DNA of 64,000 nt, from NCBI RefSeq assembly GCF_041734735.1, contig NC_134907.1, forward strand, positions 277,429 through 341,428. Direction: 5' to 3'. Position 1 is the first letter of the stretch. Each line of letters begins with the position of its first letter. The notes under the pieces are model-generated. The model was not told where the DNA came from and did not search any database. It saw nothing but the letters and a program-made list of their open reading frames with translations. A program made the position numbers and the translations under genes. The stretch comes from Babylonia areolata. Taxonomy: Eukaryota > Mollusca > Gastropoda > Neogastropoda > Buccinidae. Shown piece after piece: positions 1 through 12,535 of the stretch.

Positions 1-668
1 GACACCAAGGTCTATCTATCCACCAGGGCAGCATGAGGCAATCTTTGCAGTGCTGTTTGCTCAGAGTTAAGAAGTTCCTAAGTATGTGGAATTTATCGTG
101 GAGTTGGGAACATTCTTAACGATAAGCAAACTTAGCGCTGCTGAGCTCGCTCATGCAACCCACCCCAGGTCACCTGTGTGACCTGAACTACCGTACGTCC
201 AGAGGGGAATGACAATATTTTGGTGTTCTTCACGATACATCAATTCATGTACTCAGTTTCCCTTCGGCACCTAAACCACGTGCATTGCAAGCCTTTCTCG
301 ATAATTCCAGTTCATATCAAACTTCAGTGACATAGCCAAATTGTACAATAAATCTTCCCTTCACAAGAAAAAAACACGCTATCATGACATCAACCCAAAA
401 CTTGATGTCATGACCATCGTGTTGGGATGAACAGTAATAGCACCAACAGCAGCACAGTAACAAAGCAAAAACAAAATACAAACGAAACAGGACAAAACAT
501 TGTGATTATTCTCTTCCTTCTTCTCCTCAATTTATTGTATTGTATTTTACGTTTGTCACAACATACTTCTCTACCCGGAGAGAGGACATCGTCATTGATT
601 GGACCATTCAACTTTGGAACATGTATGTATTTACACACAACATGAGTCCATGTAACAAAACTCTGTGT

Positions 669-710
<42 letters not shown>

Positions 711-958
711 TTGTGTGTGTGTGTGTGTGTGTCTGTGTCTGTGTCTGTGTGTCTGTCTGTCTGTCTATCTGTCTCCCTCTCTGTCTCTCTCTGTGTCTCT
801 CTTGCGGTCATGCATGTCAGCTGTGGTAGTCAGCCAGTGATGCTTGTCCACTGCCTTACAGTAACACACCAATTTATCTTTGTAGTTTATTTCCCCCATC
901 CAATGATACGATGGGAAAAATATTACAGAGTGCACACACACTCCAGCAAAAAACTTAC

Positions 959-1206
959 ATGTTCTTCATGTAGGTATCTTCTGACGTCTTCATGGTGCTC
1001 CAGACACTGTGCATGTCAATCCACCCTTGACATAAAATGTGACCCATGTCTTCAAGGGTTGACACGAGGCTGTCCCACTGCCTGAAGGAATCAAAACTGG
1101 CCAGCGTGGCGCCTTGTGTCTCACACTTCTGTTCTGCTTCACGGCGTGTTGCTCGAACCCAGGAAGACTGTTTTATAATAATGAAGCAGCTGCCATCCAC
1201 TGTAAT
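959..1206 (-). CDS. Left gene exon 3: first half of C-type lectin domain
   Basis: The exon is 248 nt, with acceptor TTTGTTGCAG and donor GTAAGT. It encodes ITVDGSCFIIIKQSSW, then EAEQKCETQGATLASFDS and WIDMHSVWST. This matches the lectin pattern of Cys, Trp plus (E)AE..C, (G)ATLASF and WID/WIG. It is two codons longer than the right copy (242 nt), at the WVRATRRE/HKTKRK block, where the two copies differ strongly. Confidence 0.8.
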
Positions 1207-4200
1207 CTGCAACAAACAGATATAAGAACGAATGATATGAATGATATGGACACTCATATAGCGCGTGCCCTCGTTCGGAGACAAAGCTGTAAGCACTTTA
1301 CAAACACGGGGTCATTTGCACAACAGGATGCCACCTACCTGGGTAGAGGCGACTGACGGCTGCCATTGGGTGCTCATCATTCGTTTCCCGACGCCCATAC
1401 GTATTCTCTAACTTTACGAGAAAGCGTGGGATTGCGAGAAAGGGTGGTCGTTCCCCTCCGACGTTTTCTCTCAATTGCGAGAAAGCATAGGGAGGCGGGG
1501 GCGCCCCCGCATTGTGTGAGAAAGCGTGGGGAGCGTGAGAAAGTCTTACGGTCTCGGTAAAAATCGTGAGATCCTTCTGCTGAAATGTAAGCGGAGCAGC
1601 TTCGACACTAAGAAGGTCATGCTCATGTACGCTGAACAGTGCGATTAAGAGAAGAAAATGACCCACTTGTGAGGCCAGATGTAAAACTTTGGGATCTTCC
1701 ATGCAAGCTATATAAAGAATTAGTAACAGTAAAAGGGTCAGGTTAGGGGCATAGCCCTTGCTACTGGTACCATGTAACCCAGTACTTCCTGCCGCATGTG
1801 AAGTCTCCCAACGACGGATCAGGCGGAGGAGGAAACCTTTCCCAACGGCTGTTAAGGCGGAAGAGGATGACCAAAGGGCAGGGGGAGCTTTTATCCTTGG
1901 CTGGAAGTCCTCCTAGGAGATGGAGCTCCGAAGAAAAAACCTGCACCTACCGAGGCCGTCCTACACGTGGCAGTATCTGCACCTGTGGGACTGTGAGCGT
2001 TGGTAGGCGAGAGAGTGGGGAAGGGACTGCACAACTCCTCCTCACTAAAAAAAAAAGTCACCTGTGCTGGTCAGGCAACCAGGCTAATGTCGGAACGACG
2101 AGCTAGCCCTTCAACACCCAGCTTTCCCAAGCCCTGCAGCGATGGAGAAGTAACGGGGACAGGCAGAGGATGCTGCTTGCAATTCCTAGTCACGACTGCA
2201 CGCAGGCGGCTGTGGGGTGATGGTCGTCCGCCGTAGACTGGGGCAGATGCGGCGCCCGTATCCTCCCACAGTGTCAGAGCAGCCCTTTTTAGAGACAGCA
2301 CTGCTCTCCCCACATGGGGATGGGGAGATAAAATGATCCCTAAACAAAACCTGCCTCGTCTAAAACCTAGTAGGAAACCGCACCTACTTGGACATCCAAC
2401 ACAAGCAGTCAAAAACAACAGAAGAAAAGAACCAGGAGTCATGCCCTGACTCTGGGTGCCTGGAATGTTCGCACCCTCTTAGACAGAGAAGACAGACCAG
2501 AAAGACGCACAGCACTCATTGCTAGAATGCTTGATTGCTACCAGGTGGACATAGCAGCCCTGAGGAAACCAGGTTTGGCGGCGAAACCCAGCTTGAGAAA
2601 GTTGGAGGGGGCTACACCTTCTACTGCACTGGGAAGCCAGATGGCACCCCAAGAACCTCAGGCATGGGCTTTGCCATACAAACCAAACTTGCACGACAGC
2701 TTGACAGCCTTCCACGTGGGATAAACGATAGGCTGATGACCCTGCGTCTGAAGCTGTCCAAGGATCAGTTGGCCACAGTCATCAGCTGCTATGCCCCGAC
2801 GATGACCAACCCTGATGACATCAAAGAAGCTTTCTACGAGGAGCTCAGCCGCACCATTTCAGTGGTAGACAGAAAGGACAGGCTGATCATCCTTGGGGAT
2901 TTCAATGCCCGCGTCGGTGTGGACTTCTCCTCGTGGCCAAAAGTCCTAGGACAGCATGGCACTGGCAAGTGCAACTCCAACAGACTGCTTTTGCTCTCAC
3001 TCTGCGCGCAGCATGGACTGACCATCACCAACACCCTCTTCCAACAAGCGGACAAGTACAAGAACACATGGATACACCCCCGCTCCAAGCAGTGGCACAT
3101 GCTGGACTATGTGATTGTCCAGCAGAGAGACAGAGGTGATGTTTCCATTACACGCTGCATGAGAGGAGCAGTCTGTTGGCTGGACCATCGCCTAGTACGC
3201 AGCAAGATGAACATCAGACTTGCACGCAAGCTCCAACCAGCCAGGCAGAAGCCCCCTAGGAAGCTGAACATCCACCGCCTCCCTATCACCAAGGACGTGC
3301 TGCAGCAGCAAATCCAAGTAGCTCTCTAAGAAATTCCTGCGTTGACTGATGTAGAAGAGGTATGGAGCACCTTTAGAGATGCTGTGTACACAGCAGCAGC
3401 TGACACACTCGGCTTTGTACAGAGGAGCCACAAAGACTGGTTTGACGAGAACGACTCTGGAATCTCCAAGCTCCTGAACACACTGCATATACGGCATCAG
3501 GATCACATTTCCGATAAAGACTGCCAGAGGAAGAAGAACCAGTTCTTGCAAACCAAGCAACTCGTACAGAAGAGGCTGCGTGAGATGAACACCTGGTGGG
3601 AGAGAAAGTCCGAAGAGCTTCAGTCCGCTGCTGATGCTCACGACATGAAGACCTTCCATGATGGTCTCCGAGCTGTGTTTGGGCCGAGAGTCACAGGATC
3701 AACCCCTGTCCGAGTCTTGGACCAGACCACCCTCCTGACAGACAAGAAAGACATCCTTGCCCGCTGGGCAGAGCACTTCAACACCCTCCTCAACAGGGAC
3801 TCGTCCGTATCTGACGAGGCAGTTGCAGCCCTCCCACAGCTACCAGTCAATGACTCGCTAGCTGCCCCTCCCACCAAGGTCGAGACCCGGAAGACCCTGA
3901 AGCTGACAACGACAGGAAAAGCACCAGGAGTTGATGGAATCCAGGATGACATCTACAAGTGTGGAGGCGAGGTGCTGACAGACAAGCTGACTGCCCTGTT
4001 CCAGTCTATCTGGGAGAGAGGGGAGGTCCCCCAGGATTTCAAGGATGCTCCAATTGTCCACATTTACAAACGGAAGGGAGACAAAACATCATGCGATAAC
4101 CACCGTGGAATCTCTCTCCTCTGCATCGCCGGCAAGATCTTTGCGCTCATCATACTGAACAGACTGGTTGACCATGTCTCCAACATAGTCATCCCTGAAG

Positions 4201-7200
4201 CTCAGGGCGGCTTCCGCTCAGGCAGGGGAACATGTGACATGGTGTTTGCCGTACGCCAGATGCAAGAGAAATGCCGCGAGCAGAACAAGGAGCTCCACAT
4301 AGTCTTTGTAGACCTGACTATGGCCTTTGACACTGTGAACCGCTGTGGTCCGTGGAAGATCCTCCTAAAGTTCGGCTGCCCAGACAGCCTAATCCAGCTG
4401 ATTGCGTCTTTCCACGATGGCATGCAGGCGAGAGTACAGGAAAATACTGACATGTCGGATCCGTTCCCTGTGGTAAATGGGGTGAAGCAGGGCTGCGTTC
4501 TGGCACCCACACTGTTCTCCATTCTCTTCTCTGCCATGCTGATTGATGCTTTCCAAGACTGTGACCGGGGCATCTACATTAAGTTTCGCACAGGTGGCAA
4601 ACTTTTCAACTTGCGGCGACTCCATGCCAGGTCCAGGGTGTTTAAGGCACTGTTGAGAGAGTTCCTCTTTGCTGATGACTGCGCGCTTGCTGCACACACC
4701 CATGAGGACATGCAGTTTATTATGGACAGGTTCTCAACCTCCTGCAGGTGCTTTGGACTCACCATCAGCATCAGCAAGACCGAGTCCTTGTACCAACCAG
4801 CTAGCTCACAGAACGCCAGTGCCTCCCCCCCCACCCGCAATCAAGATCGATAACACAGAGATCAAGTCAGTCGACAAGTTTGTTACCTGGGCAGCACCCT
4901 ATGCAGCAACGGAGTCCTTGATGCAGAAGTGACGCTGTGCATCGCCAAGGCCAGCTCCGCCTTTGGCAGACTCAACAACAGGCTGTGGAACAACAAAGGC
5001 ATCAGGCTCAGCACCAAGATGAAAACCTACAGAGCTGTTGTGCTGACCACCTTGTTGTACTGCTGTGAAACATGGACGACGTATCGCCGTCACATTCAAC
5101 AACTTGAGCAGTTTAACCAGAGATGCCTACGAAAGATCCTCGGCATAAAGTGGCAAGAGAGGGTCTCCAACCTTCAGGTCCTAGAGAGGAGCGGCCTGCC
5201 CAGCGTAGAAAGCCTGTTGACCCAGTGCCAGTTACGCTGGACAGGACACGTTGTCCGCATGACAGACAGCAGGATCCCGAAGATGCTTTCGTATGGCCAG
5301 CTGAAGAAAGGCCACCGTGAACTTAGAAGACCCTGCAAGCGCTTCAAGGACACCTTGAAGACAAACCTCAAAACCTGTGACATAGACATAGCTTCCTGGG
5401 AAACTGATGCCCTTGACCGCTCTTGCTGGAGGATGCTGTGCTCTAGTGGCATAAAGACGTTTGAAAACAAGAGAACGCTGGCCATTACGGAGAAACGTGA
5501 GCGAAGGAAGCAGGGCTCAACTTCTGAAGACGTTTCCCCTTGCAACACCTGTTGGAAGTGCTGTGCATCCAGAATCGGCCTCTTCTCCATATGAGGACAC
5601 ACACCAACAGATAAGCCTGCCTGCCTACTCATCCATCGGACCAACGGGAGACCATCATCAACAAAAATATTTTTTTAAATCCACCTTTTCTCTGCCTGCA
5701 CCGCAATTACTTCACAAAGATATACTTCAGTCTACTGTGCAATGTAAGATGCCAAATTCTATACATCTTACAATCTACAAAACACCATTAGAGAACACAT
5801 TATGTGGGATATGAATTCCTGAGAGAACTTTCATAACCTGAAGTACATGTTGCCCGATATATATATATTCCATATCTTCCATATTACATTGCCCAGGCTT
5901 ATATCCAACAGACCAGCACCAGCTTACACATGTGACCGCTGCGACAGAGACTGTCTCTTTCGCATCGGTCTCTACAGTCAGAGGCGACGCTGCTTGGTCC
6001 AAGCAGACAGCCCAATTAGAGATTAGGTCGGATATACTCTATCCATGGTCAGCCATGACCGAAGGAGGCCTACTACTACCTACTATATATACGGAAACAG
6101 AGACGCACACACAGAAAGGAAAAGAGACAGACATACACAGGCAAACAGAGATAGAAACAGAGATACACATACAGACAGACACACAGACAGGGAAGGAGAA
6201 TCACCTTGCCTGGATAGACAGTCAGAAAATCACACATATAGAGAGACAAGCAGACAGACAGAGAAACGGATTATCACACATACAGTGAGACAGACAACTG
6301 CACATAGAGAGACAAGTGGAAAAAGAGACAGAGAGACAATCACACATATAGAGAGAGGTATATAGGCAGACAGGCAGAGAGACAGACAGACAATCACACA
6401 TATAGAGAGACAGGCAGAGAGACAGACAGACAATCGCACTCAAAGACAGACAAGCGCACATAATGACATAGAAAATCCCACATACAGAGAGACAGGCAGA
6501 CAGACTGGCAGACAAACAGTCAGACAATCGCACATATAAAGAGAAAAGCAGACAGAGTGACACAGACAATCACACACATATAAACAGTCAGACAGACAGA
6601 CAGAGACAGAGAGATACACACAGAGAGAAAGAGAGACAGAGAGAGTCAGAGAGAGACAGAGAGAGAGAGAGTCACCTTGCCTGCCCCACAGTCATCTGAA
6701 TGGTAGAAGCACTGGGTTTCATCCTCACCACCCAAACACTGTAGCTGGCCGTCACAGGGAAAGTGTCGGTACAACTCGGGCCATTCGGACTTGGAGCAGT
6801 TCCACTGATAACTCGTCGACACGGGTCTTCTCTGCTGGAAGGAGAACACTAGACGCGAACATCGTTCTCTGAAAGACGGGGCAACATGCAGTAAAGTCAA
6901 GGGCCTTGTTCCATTCCAGATTTGTCCGTCTTCAGTGTCGGAAACAACCAGGGCTCTCAGATACCATGAGATTCTTGCAACGAATGTTTTCAGGACTGGG
7001 AAAATGAATGGCAAACGAAGGTCTCTCATGGGCTTCTTTATATGTCCACAGGGACTTTGGAATCGAGCAAGCGAAACGCTGCAGCTGGAGGATTCATTGA
7101 CACTTACAAAGATGACCTGTCCTGGTGGAGGGGTCAGGATTGCACAGCTGTTGTAGCGTTGTTTGATGTTTCTGAGTGTCTGGATGTAACCTGGAAGAGA

Positions 7201-8107
7201 GGAGGAAGAAAGGAATTCTGTTTTCTACGGATGATTGAACAAGTAAACATTTAGCCCTCGGAAGGAGGAAACAAAATGGAGACTGAATTAAAAAAAACTG
7301 AGAGACAGAGAGAGACATGCAGGAATAGAGAGAGAGACGCTTTGACGCTTTGACACTTTAATGTCATTGGCCATGAGGTCCTTGTGGGTGAATGCATCAA
7401 CAAACTTTCAATTTATAACAAAACATTATGATAAACGAATGAAATGGTGAAAGCAAAATCAATAATGAAACAAAACAAAGTTCCTTCTTTGAAGAAAAAG
7501 AAAGGAAAGAAGAAAATAAAGATACTAACCAACAGGCCACCCAACACATAATAAGTCCTTTCATTCATCTATCAATGCACCATGCAACATATTCCAACAC
7601 TGGCAACAGAAGGAAATTGTTAAACCTATCTGACCACGTAGTTATGCTTATTGTGCTTTTTTGGCCTATCTTTATAGCTTCTGTATAAATTTTGCTAACG
7701 AGATTATCACCCCGTGATCTTTTGATGTTGTAATGAGGTCCTTTCTTTTTCGTAAATTCTTTCTCAAAAACCACACCTTTACTTCTTAAATCATCATATG
7801 AATTATAATCAAACATAAAATGAAATACATCATCAACTGTGGAGTTACACAAAGGATATGGACAATTTGTGGACGTACCTGGCATGAACCATTTTTTGTT
7901 GGCATTAAAGCCAAGAGTTCTTAATCTAAATTGAGCAAGCATTGTGCGATGCCATTTATTCGCAACAACAGTCAGGAATTTCTCAGCTTGAAATATACCT
8001 TTAAATGAATGGAACCAGCTGTACTTATTTTCCCTTTCCGTGTCTGAATGCAAATTTTGTTTAAATATATCATGCACTCTGGGTTTAAATTCTGATATAA
8101 AAGTTTG

Positions 8108-8180
<73 letters not shown>

Positions 8181-10364
8181 CTAAGAAGACAACCTTATTT
8201 TTCATATTTTACTTCACCACAGTGGTCCACCTCAGAACTTAAAAACATACATCGAGGCAAGTTCGAAAAAAACAAAACAAACACCACCACCACCACCACC
8301 ACCACCAACAACAACAACAAAAACAAAACATGCACACTGTGCTACATGATGTATTTCACCATCGTAAATCTAGGTATCTATTCAAAGGTCAATATACATG
8401 TTATGCCAAATAATGTATTGTTCCATTGTCTGTTTGGATATCTGTTCGAACTACAAAGCATAAGGTACAATAGCTCACAATACATAAGGTACAATAGCTC
8501 ACAAAGCATAAGGTACAACAGCTCACAAAACATAAGGTACAACAGCTCACAAAGCATAAGGTACAATAGCTCACAAAGCATAAGGTACAATAGCTCACAA
8601 AGCATAAGGTACAACAGCTCACAAAACATAAGGTACAACAGCTCACAAAACTTAAGGTACAATAGCTCACAAAGCATAAGGTACAATAGCTCACAAAGCA
8701 ATAGCTCACAAAGCATAAGGTACAACAGCTCACAAAGCATAAGGTACAATAGCTCACAAAGCATAAGGTGCAATAGCTCACAAAGCATAAGGTACAATAG
8801 CTCACAAAGCATAAGGTACAACAGCTCACAAAGCATAAGGTACAACAGCTCACAAAGCATAAGGTACAACAGCTAATTGTTGACAAGCTTCCATGATGTT
8901 CTTGTCATCTATGCTCTGTTGTTGTTGCTTCGATTTTCCTTAGTGTTTTGGTCTCACCCTTCATACGTAGCTGCAGAATGTCGCCTGGCCTGTTCTTCTG
9001 TAGAAACTGGGATCACCACTAAACTGAAAGTGGTGCCTCTCAGTCATGGACTGTTATGGTATGGGTGGATCTTTATATAGCACCTACCCTCGGTCGGAGA
9101 CCAAGCTCTAAGCGCTTTACGAACACGGAATCATTTGCACAGCAGGCTGTCTACCTGGGTAGAGCCTACTGACAGCTGCCGTTGGGCGCTCATCATTCGT
9201 TTCCTGTGTCATAGAATCAGGTTTCAGTCACGCGCACATACACACTCATACAGTCATGTAACATTTTACACGTATGACCGTTTTCTTTATCTAGGCAGCC
9301 ATGTAGGCAGCCATGTTGTTTTCGAGGGTGTGCGTGCTGAGTATGTTCTATTTTCCATAACCCACCGAACATGGATTACAGGATCTTGCATATTTGATCT
9401 GTGTGCGTATACGCACGAGTGGGGTTCTGGCACCAGCAGGTCTGCACATATGTTGACCTGGGAGACTGGAAAAAAATATCCACCCTTACCAACCAGGCGC
9501 CGTTACCGAGATTCGAACCCGGGACCCTCAGACTGAAAGTGCAACGCTTTAACCACTCGGCTGTTGCGTCGGTCGGGGAGTGGAGGGGAGGAGGGGGTGC
9601 GCTCTTTGTTGCTGTGTGCCAACATGTGAATACATCTCTTCCCCAGGCAGACAACGGCAAGTAGCTGGTCCGATGTACACACACTGCTCACACCGAAACA
9701 GCTGCTCACTGCTGTGCATGTTAACATCCCCTTTGGAGGAACAAACTGCTGTCATTAGCATTTACTGATAAATCATTTTTAACTACTGATGATTTTTTCT
9801 TCAAGATGACTATCCACATTAAGTGATATTAGACATGAAAAAAAAGGAGAAAAAAGAGGGAGAAGGGAAAGGGATAAAACAAAACAATACTATTCACAAC
9901 ATTAACTTACCAGACAGAGGGAGACGCTTTTGACACTTTGACACTTCAATGTCATTGGCCATGAGGTCCTTGTGACATGGGTGAATGAGTCAACATACTT
10001 TCATTGCATGACAAACAAATCATTACAATAAACGATTAAAAATGGTGAAAGCAAATATTGAAACGAACCAAAGCTCTTTCCTTGAAGAACATTAGCAGCA
10101 ACCAACAGGCCACCCAAAACATTAATAACACTTATCCACCAACACAACAAATTCCATTACTGGTTACAGGAGAAAATGTCAAACCTATCTGACCACGCGG
10201 TTTGTGTCTTTTTGTTCTGATTTTTGCCTGATTTTCAAAGCTTCTGAAATTAATTTTGCCATCCCAATTATCACCTCATGATCTTCTGTTAACATGCTAA
10301 AGAGATAATTTCGTTTTTCCGATTCTTATCAAAAGAATACCACACATCTATTTCTCAAATCATC

Positions 10365-10433
<69 letters not shown>

Positions 10434-11163
10434 CGAAATCTTATTTCAAGAGGGTAAAGGAGTAAGCACAAAGCGCTTGTTTACATCCGGCCCTGTGAGC
10501 AAGAATAATAATGATGAACAGAAAAGAGAGAAAAAAAGTGAGTCAAATTCACAACAGCAACATCAAAATCACGAAAGCAGCTACAAACATAGGTCTAGAT
10601 ATGTGTGTACAACACAAAAAGTGAGAGTCAAATTCACAACAGCAACATCAAAATCACGACAGTAGCTACAAACATAGGTCTAGATATGTATGCACAAGAC
10701 GAAAACGCTATAAATAAATAACAAGAGGGACAATAGGGACGGGGCGTGGTGGAGAGAAGGAGGAAGAGACAAGGGGAAGAGTAAAGAAGGTAGGGGAGGC
10801 TGACTGAACAGACAGGTATACTGACAGTGGAGACTGACATGGAGAGACTGACAGCGGAGGAGAGAGGCATGTACACATCCACAATCAATACAGCTTTCTT
10901 GTTAATGATTTATGTGTCACATTATCACGTGTATTTAAGTAAATGTGCATGATATATGTTTTTGAAGGTAGGGATGCCTTTGACAGTGTTCACATTCAGA
11001 CAGGACAATATATCATTCCATAAATAGCCCCTGAAAAGAACAGACTAGATTTGAAAAGATTGATCCTTGGAAGTGGCACCATAACTCTGTGAACATGACA
11101 AGGAGTGTTGGTTACAAATTTATTATTTTAATGAGACATGATTTTGAATATAAATAGACCTTT

Positions 11164-11209
<46 letters not shown>

Positions 11210-12501
11210 TTCTGTTTTCAGTGAAAGGATATCGAGAGCTTTATTATCAGATATAGTAAATGATGAAGATTTTAAAAGAATCAGTTTTATAGCTCGTCTA
11301 TGCAGACTTAACTGAGGTTTCATAATGTTGTCACTTGCCGAATCCCACACTGTCGAAGCATAGTTAATGTGTAATTTTATGTAAGATTCTTTAATGTGTA
11401 ATTCTATATAGTGACTCCAAAATAGCTTTCGACAATGATGATTCAAAAAGTGATTAATTCTAGACAGTTGAGTATATATATATCAATACCATTTTTTTTC
11501 CTTTTTTTGCATAACGGTGAAAAATGATGTGACCATGACGTGTTATTATCGATAGTGACTCCAAAGATTTTGTGGTGGTCAACTTCTTCGCCGTTGATAA
11601 AAATAGACGAACAGTTTATTGACATACATTGACGTTCTTGCCTTTATTTATCAGGATTAAAAAAAAAAAAAAGGATGGAAGATTCATGTGCTTTAGCTCT
11701 GACCATTCATTCAGAGAGAGAGAGAGAGAATGTGGAATCTGACTGAATGACGCAGAAAACGCTCTCTTCACTATGTTTATACACCCTCATGATTATGTTT
11801 AAACACCTTAACATTATCATTAAGCACCATCTTCATTATCTTTAACGCTTTATTTTTAAACACTCACATCGTTATGTTTAAACACCCTCTCCATAATGTT
11901 TAAACACCCTCTCCATAATGTTTAAACACCCTCTCCATAATGTTTAAACACCCTCTCCATAATGTTTAAACGCCCTCTCCATAATGTTTAAACACCCTCT
12001 CCATAATGTTTAAACACCCTCTCCATAATGTTTAAACACCCTCTCCATAATGTTTAAACGCCCTCACCATAATGTTTAAACACCCTCTCCATAATGTTTA
12101 AACACCCTCTCCATAATGTTTAAACACCCTCACCATTGTGTTCAAACACCGTGATCATTAAGTTTAAACGCCATCATCATTAAGTTTAAACGCCATCATC
12201 ATTAAGTTTAAACGCCATCATCATTAAGTTTAAACGCCATCATCATTAAGTTTAAACGCTCTCATCATTAAGTTTACACACCTTCTCCATTAACTTTGAA
12301 CATTCTCATCACTCTGTTTAACCACCCTCTTCGTTATATTCAAACGCCAGCATACTTCCTCTCCACCTCCACCTTTACGACGCTGCAGACGTGACAAATT
12401 CCGAGCATGGTTTTTCCCAGCACTGGGGACTTCAATCCCCAAAAAACATCACAAGAGGTAGTGGACATTTCATTTTATTTGATATGTAGATATCAAACTC
12501 C

Positions 12502-12535
<34 letters not shown>

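Noticed and set aside
661-811. Long Cys/Val or His/Thr frames over TG/CA tracts (also 12.5, 14.8, 19.4, 24.7, 30.6 and 32.3-32.8 kb)
   Set aside because: Frames caused by dinucleotide repeats and not by genes.
8346-8876. 176-codon frame of SIRYNSSQ repeats
   Set aside because: It is the 24-bp minisatellite; the unit length divides by three, so all frames stay open. The other arm has one unit.
9500-9573. Functional tRNA gene (also at 37,137 and 24,400)
   Set aside because: A and B boxes are present, but the head lacks a closed acceptor stem and continues into a SINE body.
11765-12350. CRISPR-like regular repeats
   Set aside because: Head-to-tail 22-bp minisatellite without unique spacers, in a eukaryotic intron.
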